Source: Oscillatoria sp. FACHB-1407 (GTDB lineage: Bacteria > Cyanobacteriota > Cyanobacteriia > Elainellales > Elainellaceae). Taken from it: 64,000 nucleotides of DNA. Position numbers and translations under genes: made by a program. This document shows, piece by piece, positions 47,201 through 53,424 of this stretch (position 1 is its first letter; the number at the start of each line of letters is the position of its first letter). A model generated the notes under the pieces. That model was given only the letters and a program-made list of their open reading frames with translations, was not told the origin of the DNA and made no database searches. The stretch spans positions 1 through 64,000 of the forward strand of contig NZ_JACJSA010000014.1 of the NCBI RefSeq assembly GCF_014697545.1, in the 5' to 3' direction.

Positions 47201-47298
47201 GTATGAGTGAACGGGCAGAGCATATTGGCGCACAATTGACGATTCAAAGTCAACCTGGACAGGGAACAGAAATTACTGTCATTGTTAATCGAGCGTGA
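41215..47298 (+). CDS. Ser/Thr kinase - AAA ATPase - GAF - PAS - histidine kinase fusion
   Basis: A 2027-residue signalling fusion of the HstK type. The Ser/Thr kinase (about 1-275) has HKDINPGN with catalytic Asp133 and IDFG with Asp152. The AAA/NACHT-like ATPase (about 310-650) has Walker A GYSGVGKSA near 383 and Walker B VIFLDD near 510. A long helical TPR-like region reaches about 1340. Then follow GAF (1362-1520), PAS (about 1540-1660), coiled coil, PAS (about 1705-1810), HisKA_3 (from 1822, His1835 in REIHDTLAQSF) and HATPase (about 1935-2025). The response regulator overlaps its stop. Residues about 340-372 are an in-frame repeat insertion. The ligand is unknown. Confidence 0.95.
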   Translation: MIVLSGITIQSKIYESSASLVYRGFKEEDGQAIVIKLLKQDYPSPQELTRYRQEYAITRFLDVEGVIRAYSQQDYQRTLAILLEDFGGESLEYWIRQRPEAFCPMPVSNFLPLAINLSSILGKIHAAGVIHKDINPGNIVLNPNTGVVKIIDFGIATQFNRTNPTFKSPHVLEGTLAYLSPEQTGRMNRSIDYRTDFYSLGATFYELLTGQVPFPTTDILELVHCHLAKQPIPLHEFETVGRGVSRMGDESSFVVNAIPKAVSDIVMKLMAKNAEDRYQSAWGIKADLERCLCQLEATGWIDDIQPGLQDVSEQFHIPQKLYGREVEIAALLAAFDRVAEQESAGVEEYGSRGVEEQSNIPLYPSTPLPLQPTHSKLTLVSGYSGVGKSALVQELYRPITARRGYFTSGKFDQLQRNIPYSAIVDALRKLVQQLLSEPDQQVQRWRSHLLNALESNGQLIIDVIPEVELIIGEQPPIPEVGAAEAQNRFNRIFQQFIRVFCSQDHPLVIFLDDLQWIDSATLKLIELMLLDEQTQALFLIGAYRDNEVTAIHPLALSLENLRKQGVVPHNIVLSPLTLEPLNQLIAETLHQTVDTVASLAELVLHKTEGNPFFVGEFLRSLYSENLLNFDLEQRNWQWNIAQIEAQNITDNVVELLLFKLKKLSEDTQQLLQLAACIGAEFDLETLAIVSNQSPQTIFQNLFPAVQTGLIQPLSELDENLLVQEYKFLHDRVQQAAYALIDESQKQGVHLQIGRDLLERTLPEQLAERLFEIVDHLNCGTELITDQSERSKLAELNWQAGQKAMAAMAHEAAFKYFNTGLKLLDVESWQREYNLTLALYSEAAEAAYLSGHYDEMEQLVDVVLSHAKTVLDTVKAYDSRIQSWLSRGDPKEALKAGLKVLQRLGIHLMESPSQLDVQAGLEETASRLAGREIEDLIDLPEMTEPLPLAAIYTLVSTVGSAFNVKPALMVLIVCKMVDLSIAHGNAIWSVLGYAAYGMMLCGVVQDLELGYRFGQLSLNLAKRLNNKRGNCKALLMVNFHIIHWKAHLKETFPSLVEAYQSGIESGEFEFASYCAFSLCYCPFFAGQELTELEQQTAIYRKATAQIRRETAATWLAMLQQTILNLQGQSENPSHLVGCLYDEEQAIAQAIAAKDGTSLHYFYLNKLILCYLFGEYEQAAQTAILSEQYLSAATALVSVPPFHFYDSLIFLSLWANASDAEKENWLNRVNANQEKMQTWAHHAPMNFLHKFQLVEAEKARVLGQFFEAEELYEQAIQGAKENEYLQEEALAYELAAKHYLARGREKFAQLYMKEAHYCYERWGATAKVNDLETRYPQFFPQSLNVAPIPVRTTTGTMSNTSQVAFDLETVIRAFQAISREIELEQLLRSLMQILIENAGAQTGFLILEESGEWTIEATCELVDGEQGCTTQVLQSVPIANRLPESIVHYVIRTHESVILNDATREGNFINEPYIQQNQTQSLLCLPLLNQNKLVGVLYLENQSVTGVFTAERSQLLNLLSTQAAIAIENAKLYSEQHASKSRMTQFLEAIPIGVAVVDAVGRPYYFNQQATQLIGKGVISSVTMDQLTETYQAYIAGTNQKYPTEQLNLYRALRGERTRTDDLEIHRDNTIIRLEIWGTPVFDEQGNVVYGIVAFQDITERKQAEKLLADYNRTLEQQVAERTAALVKSEAELRQVYDELRLREEELRVITDALPVCITYVDANQRYRFANRTYEEWFHRSPGEILGKHVRENLGEASYQVVQPYIDQALAGQITTYEAEIPCVFGKKYISNSLIPDIDSNGQVKGYYGLIADISDRKRAEDSSILEERNRMAREIHDTLAQSFTGILLQVGAATQLLSNDSETDLAHLEILEIIDELARTGLAEARRSVAALRPQLLEEGNLQDAMERLVNQMRVTANTTLIYQAQGEAFPLPAEVENHLLRIGQEALTNAMRYANASEILVELMYNSTQCLLRIKDDGQGFGVGSISSGSGFGLLGMSERAEHIGAQLTIQSQPGQGTEITVIVNRA
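42232..42331. repeat. Purine/pyrimidine-asymmetric palindromic insert within the kinase gene
   Basis: GGAGTAGAGGAGTATGGGAG and more GGAGTAGAGG units are followed, after about 15 bases, by CCCCTCTACCCTTCCACCCC and TCTACCTCTCC, which can pair with them. It encodes SAGVEEYGSRGVEEQSNIPL and PSTPLPLQPT between the kinase and ATPase domains, a low-complexity stretch unlike its surroundings. It keeps the frame. This fits a short cyanobacterial repeat inserted into a linker. Confidence 0.6.
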
Positions 47299-47936
47299 GA
47301 ATGACGATGAAACAATCTACTTCGATTCGTGTTCTGATTGCTGATGATCATGCCATTATCAGGCGGGGACTGGCGACCATCATCAACCATGATTCAGAAA
47401 TGACCGTCATTGCTCAGGCGGAAGATGGTGATCAGGCGATCGCCCTTTATCGTGAACACCAACCTGATGTCACCCTCATGGATCTACGCATGCCCAACAT
47501 GGGAGGAGTTGAAGCCATTACTGCGATCTGTGCCGAATTTAAACATGCCCGAATTGCTGTGCTCACAACCTACGATGGGGATGATGATATTTATCGTGGC
47601 TTGCAGGCAGGTGCTCAGGGCTATCTACTTAAAGATGCTAAACCCAGCGAGCTTTTGAATGCTATTCGCGCCATTCATAGCGGTGAAAAATATATTCCAC
47701 CCGCTGTTGGAGCAAAATTATTACAGCGGATGAGCAATCCAGAGTTAAGTGAACGAGAGTTAGGGGTGCTCCGTTTGATGGCACAGGGAATGAGTAATCA
47801 AGTAATTGGAACGACTTTAAGTATCAGTGAAAGCACTGTTAAGGCACATGTGAATCGTATTTTGAGCAAACTGGGAGTGAATGACCGTACTCAAGCCGTG
47901 ATTATTGCCATTAAGCGTGGAATTGTTAATTTGTAG
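47295..47936 (+). CDS. NarL/FixJ-family response regulator
   Basis: A 213-residue receiver plus LuxR helix-turn-helix: ADDHAIIRRGLATIINH, phosphoacceptor Asp63 in LMDLRMPN (counting from GTG), LLKDAKPSE, LSERELGVLRLMAQGMSNQV, ISESTVKAHVNRILSKLGVN. The first possible start is GTG 47295, which overlaps the kinase stop by four bases; ATG at 47301 or 47307 is also possible. The overlap suggests translational coupling and a cognate pair. It is paralogous to 5827-6453. Confidence 0.95.
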   Translation: MRMTMKQSTSIRVLIADDHAIIRRGLATIINHDSEMTVIAQAEDGDQAIALYREHQPDVTLMDLRMPNMGGVEAITAICAEFKHARIAVLTTYDGDDDIYRGLQAGAQGYLLKDAKPSELLNAIRAIHSGEKYIPPAVGAKLLQRMSNPELSERELGVLRLMAQGMSNQVIGTTLSISESTVKAHVNRILSKLGVNDRTQAVIIAIKRGIVNL

Positions 47937-48079
47937 GTGTACTTAAGTGAGTTTCAAATTCCAACTTTAGTTGTAGTCAATCTTAGCCAAGAGATGAACT
48001 AGACATTCATCACTCGATCATACAAAATTGTCGCCCTGATATGGACGACAAGAAAGAAGCCAATGTCTATATTGATATC

Positions 48080-48157
48080 TATAGCAACCGAAGAGTTGGT
48101 TGGGACGAGGTGCAGGGGTGGAATCCCTGGCTGGGAGCGTAGCCCCTAAACCCCCTT
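48080..48157. repeat. Dispersed GGGGTGCAGGGGT hairpin repeat, copy 2
   Basis: TAGCAACCGAAGAGTTGGTT, then GAGGTGCAGGGGTGGAATCC, CTGGCTGGGAGCGTAGCCCC and AAACCCCC follow the same plan as 6603-6685. As in the first module, it stands between the response regulator and the DsbA-like gene. It ends 83 bases before that gene's ATG; the first copy ends 104 bases before its own. Confidence 0.7.
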
Positions 48158-48240
48158 GTATTAACTGTCTCGACAGTTGCTGTATAAGTGCTGAAGCAGT
48201 TAGGTTGTAAGGTTTATGTTTGCCTTAAACAAACTCAAAG

Positions 48241-48798
48241 ATGACTTACAACTACTTTAATAGCTTTCTAGCTATACCACCTTCAGAGCATGATCATCAT
48301 CATGGTCTGTTGAATGCCGCTGTAGTGCTCGTTATGTATGGAGATTATGAATGTTTTCAGAGTGCAACTGTCTATCGATTAGTTAAAGCTGCCCAGCAAA
48401 AGCTGAAAGCTTCGCTAGGAGATCACAATTCGTGTTTTATCTTTCGTCATTTCCCTCAGCTGCAAATTCATCCTCATGCTCAGCGAGCAGCGGAAGCAGT
48501 GGAAGCAGCTGCAACTCAAAATCAATTTTGGCCAATGCATGAGATGTTGTTTATTCATCAACAGGAGTTGGCAAATGGCTTTCTGGTAGAGTATGCCCAT
48601 CGTCTAGGGCTGGACATTCCTCGTTTTTTGCAAGATTTGTCTGAAGGAATTTATGTTGATCGCATCATTACAGACATTCAGAGCGGATATCGAAGTGGAA
48701 TAGAAGCTGCACCAGCTTTGTTTATTAAAGGGGTTCGTTATCACGAGCGTTGGACGATTGAGCAATTGATAGCAGCTATTGTGGCAGCAATTGGTTAA
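48241..48798 (+). CDS. DsbA-fold protein with CxxS site, paralogue
   Basis: A 185-residue thioredoxin-fold protein: VLVMYGDYECFQSATVYRLV with C38-F-Q-S41 in place of CxxC, FIFRHFPQLQIHPHAQRAAE, AVEAAATQNQFWPMHEM, and the cis-Pro loop AAPALFIKG. It is the paralogue of 6790-7320 and again follows a kinase and regulator. A second active-site Cys is absent in both. It is cytoplasmic by lack of a signal, although a histidine-rich N-terminus (EHDHHHGL) could bind metal. Confidence 0.85.
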   Translation: MTYNYFNSFLAIPPSEHDHHHGLLNAAVVLVMYGDYECFQSATVYRLVKAAQQKLKASLGDHNSCFIFRHFPQLQIHPHAQRAAEAVEAAATQNQFWPMHEMLFIHQQELANGFLVEYAHRLGLDIPRFLQDLSEGIYVDRIITDIQSGYRSGIEAAPALFIKGVRYHERWTIEQLIAAIVAAIG

Positions 48799-49093
48799 CG
48801 TTTTTGATGTTTATCCCGATGAAGGTTTCCATGGGCAGCTTTCATAACTTCAACTAGTTGTGGAGACATTGCAACTCAGTGAAATCTTTAACAGTTGAGA
48901 AAAGATAATGCAATTGATCATTGAGGGCGATCGCGATCTAAGCATTACACAAGCGTTTTACATCGGTGAGGACACAGATAAAATTCGTACACAACACCCT
49001 CGAACACAACATATCTAGAAAACCTTGTGTAGAGCATCCCGTTCTAGTCAGCGTTTCGCAAAACGTCGCTACAAAATTCATGTATTGGATTAG
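48799..49093. other. Region without a recognised gene
   Basis: No gene or notable repeat is seen in the 295 bases between the DsbA-like gene and the regulator-like relic. A single HIP1-type GGCGATCGCGA occurs near 48927. Confidence 0.4.
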
Positions 49094-49306
49094 CAATACC
49101 AAGATATCCGTTCATTTTATCCCGACTCTTTATACATCGAAGCTCAATTCACTGGAATTTTGAAAGCCCATCAGGGCACCCATAATTCAGTCACGCTTCA
49201 ACTCAAAGAACTTGAGTGGTGCGGATTGAGCAAGCACAGAAGAATGAAATTAACCGAGGTGGGTAACAAGCTCATCGACCTAAAGCCAACACTAGACAAC
49301 AGCTAA
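49094..49306 (+). pseudogene. Winged-helix regulator relic (HxlR/MarR-like), tentative
   Basis: A 71-codon frame reads QYQDIRSFYPDSLYIEAQFT, VTLQLKELEWCGL, and KLTEVGNKLIDLKPTLDNS before TAA. The LxxLEWxGL and LTExGxxLI motifs are those of the recognition helix and wing of HxlR/MarR-type regulators, but the N-terminus and the middle are missing. A shorter, more degraded match lies at 51303-51398. ACTCAA-N5-TTGAGT (49201-49217) lies inside it. Confidence 0.35.
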
Positions 49307-49320
49307 AACGAGAACACCCG

Positions 49321-50175
49321 ATGAAAACGCAAAAAGTATGGTTCATTACCGGAGCCTCCAGAGGCTTTGGGTTCGAGATTGCTAGAGCAGCCCTGGAAGC
49401 AGGCGATCGCGTCGTAGCAACAGTTCGTAGTCAGCCCGGACAACTCGCCGCCATTTTGGATAATCACCCGGAACTGGATGTAGTGCAGATGGATGTCACC
49501 CAGGAAGACGAGGTAAAAGTGGCAGTTAAACGAGCCATTGCCCGTTTCGGTCGGGTTGATGTCTTAGTCAATAATGCCGGGTATGGCATGGTAACGGCGA
49601 TCGAAGAAGCCACAGATGCCGAAGTTCGCAAACAGTATGACACCAACGTGTTTGGGCTACTGAACGTGACTCGTGCTGTGTTGCCGTACCTGCGTCAGCA
49701 AAAGTCTGGGCACATCATCAATATCTCATCGTTGTTTGGCTACGATGCCATTCCAGGTTGGGGATTATACGGCTCTACCAAATTTGCGGTTGAAGGTCTT
49801 TCAAAAGGGCTGGCGGTCGAATTGGCACCGCTCGGCATCCACGTTACGGTAGTTGCTCCTGGTCTGTTTAGCACCGACTTCCTCAGCACTGACTCCTATG
49901 TTACGGCTAAAACCATCATCGCCGATTACCAGGAAACCGTAGGACCGATGCGGAGTGGAGCTGATGCGCTACACGGCAACCAACCCGGTGATCCGAAAAA
50001 GTTTGCCCAGGTGATTCTCCAAGTTGCCAATACGGATCATCCTCCGCTGCACTTACCTGTCGGAAAGGACGCGATCGGGATGTACCAAAACAACGCTGCA
50101 AAAGTAGCACAGGACATCGAAGCCTGGTTGCCCGTTGCGACCAGCACCGACCATGACCACCGTGTTGCGGCTTAG
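49321..50175 (+). CDS. SDR-family oxidoreductase
   Basis: A 284-residue classical SDR with WFITGASRGFGFEIARAALE, the NNAG motif, NISSLFG (Ser region) and the catalytic YGSTK, followed by the extended C-terminus typical of SDRs of this size (HPPLHLPVGKDAIGMYQNNA). It is the first gene of a plus-strand set of small-molecule enzymes reaching 58.5 kb. The next SDR starts 50 bases on. The substrate is unknown. Confidence 0.92.
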   Translation: MKTQKVWFITGASRGFGFEIARAALEAGDRVVATVRSQPGQLAAILDNHPELDVVQMDVTQEDEVKVAVKRAIARFGRVDVLVNNAGYGMVTAIEEATDAEVRKQYDTNVFGLLNVTRAVLPYLRQQKSGHIINISSLFGYDAIPGWGLYGSTKFAVEGLSKGLAVELAPLGIHVTVVAPGLFSTDFLSTDSYVTAKTIIADYQETVGPMRSGADALHGNQPGDPKKFAQVILQVANTDHPPLHLPVGKDAIGMYQNNAAKVAQDIEAWLPVATSTDHDHRVAA

Positions 50176-50225
50176 CCATCGCCTGACTTGCATCATTTGC
50201 CCATTCATTCTAAAGGAGCTTTACC

Positions 50226-50936
50226 ATGAGCACTGAACAAAAAGTTGCTGTAATTACTGGCGCGTCGCAAGGGATCGGCGCAGCTCTTGTTAAGGCATAC
50301 CGCGATCGCAACTATCGAGTGGTCGCCATCTCACGCTCAATCGAGTCATCTGACGATGATGGAGTCGTGGTGGTGTCCGGTGACATCGCCGATCGCAAAA
50401 CGGCTGAGCGTGCAATCATCGAAGGCGTAACGCGATTTGGGCGCATCGACACCCTTATCAATAACGCTGGCATCTTCATCGCCAAACCGTTTACTGAATA
50501 TACCGAAGCAGACTATGCGGCGTATCTAGGTACCAACATTGCTGGCTTCTTTCACATTACACAATTGGCGATCGCTGAGATGGAGAAGCAAGGCAGCGGT
50601 CATATCGTGCAGATCTCAACTAGCCTGGTGGACAACCCGATGGCAGGTGTACCCTCTGTCCTCGCATCACTCACAAAAGGTGGACTGAATGCCGCAACCA
50701 AATCATTGGCGATCGAGTATGCCAAGCGCGGGATTCGGGTGAATGCGATCGCACTGGGTATCATCAAAACGCCCATGCATCCCCCTGAGACTCATGCTCA
50801 GCTTGCGGCTCTGCACCCAATCGGTCATATAGGCGAGATTTCCGATGTTGTTGATGCCATCCTCTACCTCGAATCCGCCAACTTTGTAACGGGCGAAATC
50901 CTTCACGTCGATGGTGGACAGAGTGCGGGGCATTAA
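50226..50936 (+). CDS. SDR-fold protein lacking the catalytic tyrosine
   Basis: A 236-residue SDR with VITGASQGIGAALVKAYRD, the NNAG motif, QISTS (Ser region) and TGEILHVDGGQSAGH. Where YxxxK is expected the sequence is VLASLTKGG, so Ala stands four residues before the Lys. The protein can still bind NAD(P) but may use a different chemistry or act as a partner. An AGGAG ribosome site precedes ATG 50226. The next gene starts four bases after its stop. Confidence 0.88.
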   Translation: MSTEQKVAVITGASQGIGAALVKAYRDRNYRVVAISRSIESSDDDGVVVVSGDIADRKTAERAIIEGVTRFGRIDTLINNAGIFIAKPFTEYTEADYAAYLGTNIAGFFHITQLAIAEMEKQGSGHIVQISTSLVDNPMAGVPSVLASLTKGGLNAATKSLAIEYAKRGIRVNAIALGIIKTPMHPPETHAQLAALHPIGHIGEISDVVDAILYLESANFVTGEILHVDGGQSAGH

Positions 50937-50940
50937 AGGC

Positions 50941-51270
50941 ATGATCTACGAATTACGCATTTATCACGCCATGCCTGGACGGCTACCCGCGTTGATTTCG
51001 CGCTTCCAGAACCACACATTAAAGATTTGGGAGAAGCATGGTATCCGTCAGGCTGGATTTTGGACAACGCTGATTGGCGAGAGTGAGAGTAATCAACTCA
51101 CCTACCTGCTCGCCTGGAATAACCTGGCTGAGCGTGAGGAGCGATGGAACGCATTCCTCGCTGACCCTGAATGGATTGCGATCAAAACTGAAACCGAGAA
51201 GAACAGTCCACTGGTGCAGAACATCAGCAATGAGTTGTTAGCACCAACCGCTTTTTCCTCAGTGAAGTGA
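50941..51270 (+). CDS. NIPSNAP-family protein
   Basis: A 109-residue dimeric alpha/beta-barrel protein: MIYELRIYHAMPGRLPALIS, FQNHTLKIWEKHGIRQAGFW, TYLLAWNNLAEREERWNAFL. NIPSNAP proteins are relatives of ABM and EthD domains and often accompany oxidoreductases that handle reactive small molecules. I chose ATG 50941 at the start of homology, four bases after the SDR stop, so the two are probably coupled. Confidence 0.88.
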   Translation: MIYELRIYHAMPGRLPALISRFQNHTLKIWEKHGIRQAGFWTTLIGESESNQLTYLLAWNNLAEREERWNAFLADPEWIAIKTETEKNSPLVQNISNELLAPTAFSSVK

Positions 51271-51302
51271 CGTTTAGGAGAACACCCAGTTAAGTCGCGT
51301 GT

Positions 51303-51398
51303 TAACTCAAACAACTTGAGTGGTGTGAATGGGGCAATTACCCCGCAGGGGGAACTGCTTCGCATCGCAGAAGAATGAAAAGTAACCGAAGTAGATAT
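51303..51398 (+). repeat. Leader repeat, second copy of the 49.2 kb regulator-like sequence
   Basis: ACTCAA-ACAAC-TTGAGTGGTG at 51305-51325 and CAGAAGAATGAAA, AACCGA further on match 49201-49260 in order, with a short GC-rich insert (ACCCCGCAGGGGGAA) between. In both places ACTCAA-N5-TTGAGT ends 103 or 105 bases before the next gene's ATG. It is either a second regulator relic or a duplicated leader. Confidence 0.5.
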
Positions 51399-51426
51399 TC
51401 AACTCACAAACCTAAAGGAGATCAAG

Positions 51427-52107
51427 ATGAATACCAATCCTGTCAACAGTCCCGACCTGAAACTCGAAGTCGTGATATTCAGCGTTTCTGATGTTGAGCG
51501 CACAAAGGCATTCTATGAAAATCTTGGCTGGCGATTCGACATCGACGTGGTAGAAGGTGACTTTCGCGGCGTACACTTTACACCGCCCAACTCAGATGCC
51601 TCAATTCTCTTCGGCAAGGGAGTCACTCCGAACAATTCTGGCTCCGTGCAAAACCTGGTTCTCGGTGTGGATGACCTCGATGCTGCCCGCGCAGATTTGA
51701 TTGCTCGTGGTGTCAACGTCAGTGAAATCTTCCACTACCCTGGTGGTCCTTTTAACAACACTCTAGAGAACTCCCGTGTTACTGGGCGCGACCCGCAAGG
51801 TCGTTCCTACTTCTCCTTTGCTTCCTTTGAAGACCCGGACGGAAACCTCTGGCTACTCCAGGAAATCACAACGCGGATTCCGGGTCGTCTATGGGACACT
51901 CCACAAACCGACGTTGCCACCCTTGCCACCCTCCTCCGCGAGACGGCAGAGCACCACGATCACTACGAGAAGACTCACGGTGAGCATGACTGGTGGGACT
52001 GGTACGCACCCTATCTAAGTGCTCGTCAAAATGGCAGCAGCCCAGAAGAAGCTGCCGCCATAGCTGATCGCTACATGGAAGAGCTTTTGCCCGTTCTTTC
52101 GAGATGA
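51427..52107 (+). CDS. VOC/glyoxalase-family protein
   Basis: A 226-residue protein with one vicinal-oxygen-chelate domain (about 8-130): LKLEVVIFSVSDVERTKAFY, ENLGWRFDIDVV, SFASFEDPDGNLWLLQE. A C-terminal helical tail of about 80 residues is rich in His and Trp (EHHDHYEKTHGEHDWWDWYA). The domain binds a metal in glyoxalases and dioxygenases; the Glu in LLQE and His24-type positions are partly kept. GGAGATCAAG precedes the ATG. It probably acts on an electrophilic or aromatic metabolite. Confidence 0.88.
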   Translation: MNTNPVNSPDLKLEVVIFSVSDVERTKAFYENLGWRFDIDVVEGDFRGVHFTPPNSDASILFGKGVTPNNSGSVQNLVLGVDDLDAARADLIARGVNVSEIFHYPGGPFNNTLENSRVTGRDPQGRSYFSFASFEDPDGNLWLLQEITTRIPGRLWDTPQTDVATLATLLRETAEHHDHYEKTHGEHDWWDWYAPYLSARQNGSSPEEAAAIADRYMEELLPVLSR

Positions 52108-52160
52108 TTCGGCGGAATGTTTAGCCTGAGTCACGCAACGGACAGTCATGTTTCAGAAAT

Positions 52161-52256
52161 GTTTCAGATCTGTTGCTACTAACCCCCACTGTCACCGTCC
52201 CCCTTGGCAAGGGGGACTACAGGGGGTCTACGGAGGCTATCAAGAGGTTTGGAACA
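52161..52256. repeat. Long inverted repeat, left arm
   Basis: GTTTCAGATCTGTTGCTAC, CGTCCCCCTTGGCAAGGGGG, ACTACAGG, TACGGAGGCTATCAAGAGGT and TTGGAACA appear here. They recur in the same order on the opposite strand at 58573-58671. The arm also has its own hairpin CCCCCTTGGCAAGGGGG. It lies just upstream of the DUF6130 gene. Confidence 0.75.
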
Positions 52257-52294
52257 TTATCAAACGAACCATTTTGCAGCCAAGAGAAAACACG

Positions 52295-52867
52295 ATGCCT
52301 AAACTAAACAAAGTACGCTACACAATCAAAGCTCGCACCATAAGTACTTTCGTCCTACTCTCAGGGCTTCTCGCCATACTCTTTGTAGCAGTAGTGTTAC
52401 TGGCACCGCCCGATCGCGTGTTGGCGCAGCAATCGGCCCAGGCTAGCGCACAAGCCCAGGTCATGACCGTGGCAAGCGCGAGGGATATTCGCGGCCCTTC
52501 ACCCTACATTGCGATCGAGAATGAACCCGCACCCAAGCTAATCGTCGATCCCCCGCTTCCCGAAGGGTTGGTTCAAGGGGTCTACTGGGCGCAATATCGG
52601 GTGGAGAACTTGCGTATCGTACCTGTATTTGGAGCGAGTGCTGTCCAGGTCTCTCCACGGGCTGGGCACCTGCACGTCATCGTCGATGATCTGCCCTGGT
52701 GGTGGGCGGATGCGAGTGACAACAACACAGTTGACATCGCGAACCTGCCGCCTGGTCAACACAAGGTACGGATCGAGTTAGTTGACCCTAACCACAATAT
52801 CTTCCCCGGACAGGTGGTGACGCAGACATTCACTATACCTGGCTACGAGAGCGCACACCTGCACTAA
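52295..52867 (+). CDS. DUF6130-type exported protein
   Basis: A 190-residue protein with a long signal peptide (TFVLLSGLLAILFVAVVLLA, cleaved near VLAQQSAQ). The mature beta-rich domain has QVSPRAGHLHVIVDDLPWWW, DNNTVDIANLPPGQHKVRIE and LVDPNHNIFPGQVVTQTF, as in DUF6130 proteins of unknown function. ATG 52295 is chosen over 52148 because the signal begins there. Its 5' leader and signal peptide are nearly the same as those of the epoxide hydrolase at 55773, although the mature parts are unrelated. Confidence 0.82.
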   Translation: MPKLNKVRYTIKARTISTFVLLSGLLAILFVAVVLLAPPDRVLAQQSAQASAQAQVMTVASARDIRGPSPYIAIENEPAPKLIVDPPLPEGLVQGVYWAQYRVENLRIVPVFGASAVQVSPRAGHLHVIVDDLPWWWADASDNNTVDIANLPPGQHKVRIELVDPNHNIFPGQVVTQTFTIPGYESAHLH

Positions 52868-52885
52868 CGGAACCAGAGAAAGATC

Positions 52886-53347
52886 ATGTTTGAAAAAATC
52901 AACCATCAACGCCGCCGCTTTTTGGGCATTGCGGACTCACCCATTGGACTCGCCGCTTGGCTCCTGGATCATAATGATGCGGGCGGACAACCAGCCGCAG
53001 CGGTCGTCGAGGCTTTGACCCGGACTACAAGCCCCACAGGCGAACTGACACGAGACGAGATCCTGGATAACATCACGCTCTATTGGCTGACAAATACGGG
53101 AGTCTCTGCGTCCCGTCTCTATTGGGAATATAAGGGTGGCTTTTTTAACACCAAGGGCGTATCTATTCCAGTGGCGGTGAGTGTCTTTCCCGGTGAGCAA
53201 TATGAGGCTCCGCGAAGTTGGACTGAGCGGGCTTATCCCAATCTTATCTACTACAACCGTGTGGAGAAGGGCGGACACTTCGCAGCCTGGGAGCAGCCCA
53301 TGATCTTTACTCAGGAACTCAGGGCGGCGTTTCGATCGCTGCGCTGA
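52886..53347 (+). pseudogene. Epoxide hydrolase C-terminal fragment joined to a Tat-type N-terminus
   Basis: The first 16 codons (MFEKINHQRRRFLGIA) look like the start of a twin-arginine signal. They join directly to DSPIGLAAWLLDHNDAGGQP and the rest of an epoxide hydrolase (DEILDNITLYWLTNTGVSAS; FPGEQYEAPRSW; VEKGGHFAAWEQP). The catalytic His remains, but the nucleophile GGDWG region and two thirds of the enzyme are absent. The C-terminus matches the intact gene at 55773 closely, so this arose by duplication and internal deletion. Confidence 0.78.
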
Positions 53348-53424
53348 ACCCCATATTAGAGAGAACCGTCAAAGTTCTCTAATTCCCTGAACCTATCCGA
53401 ACGCAACAACAGGGAGGTCAGCAC

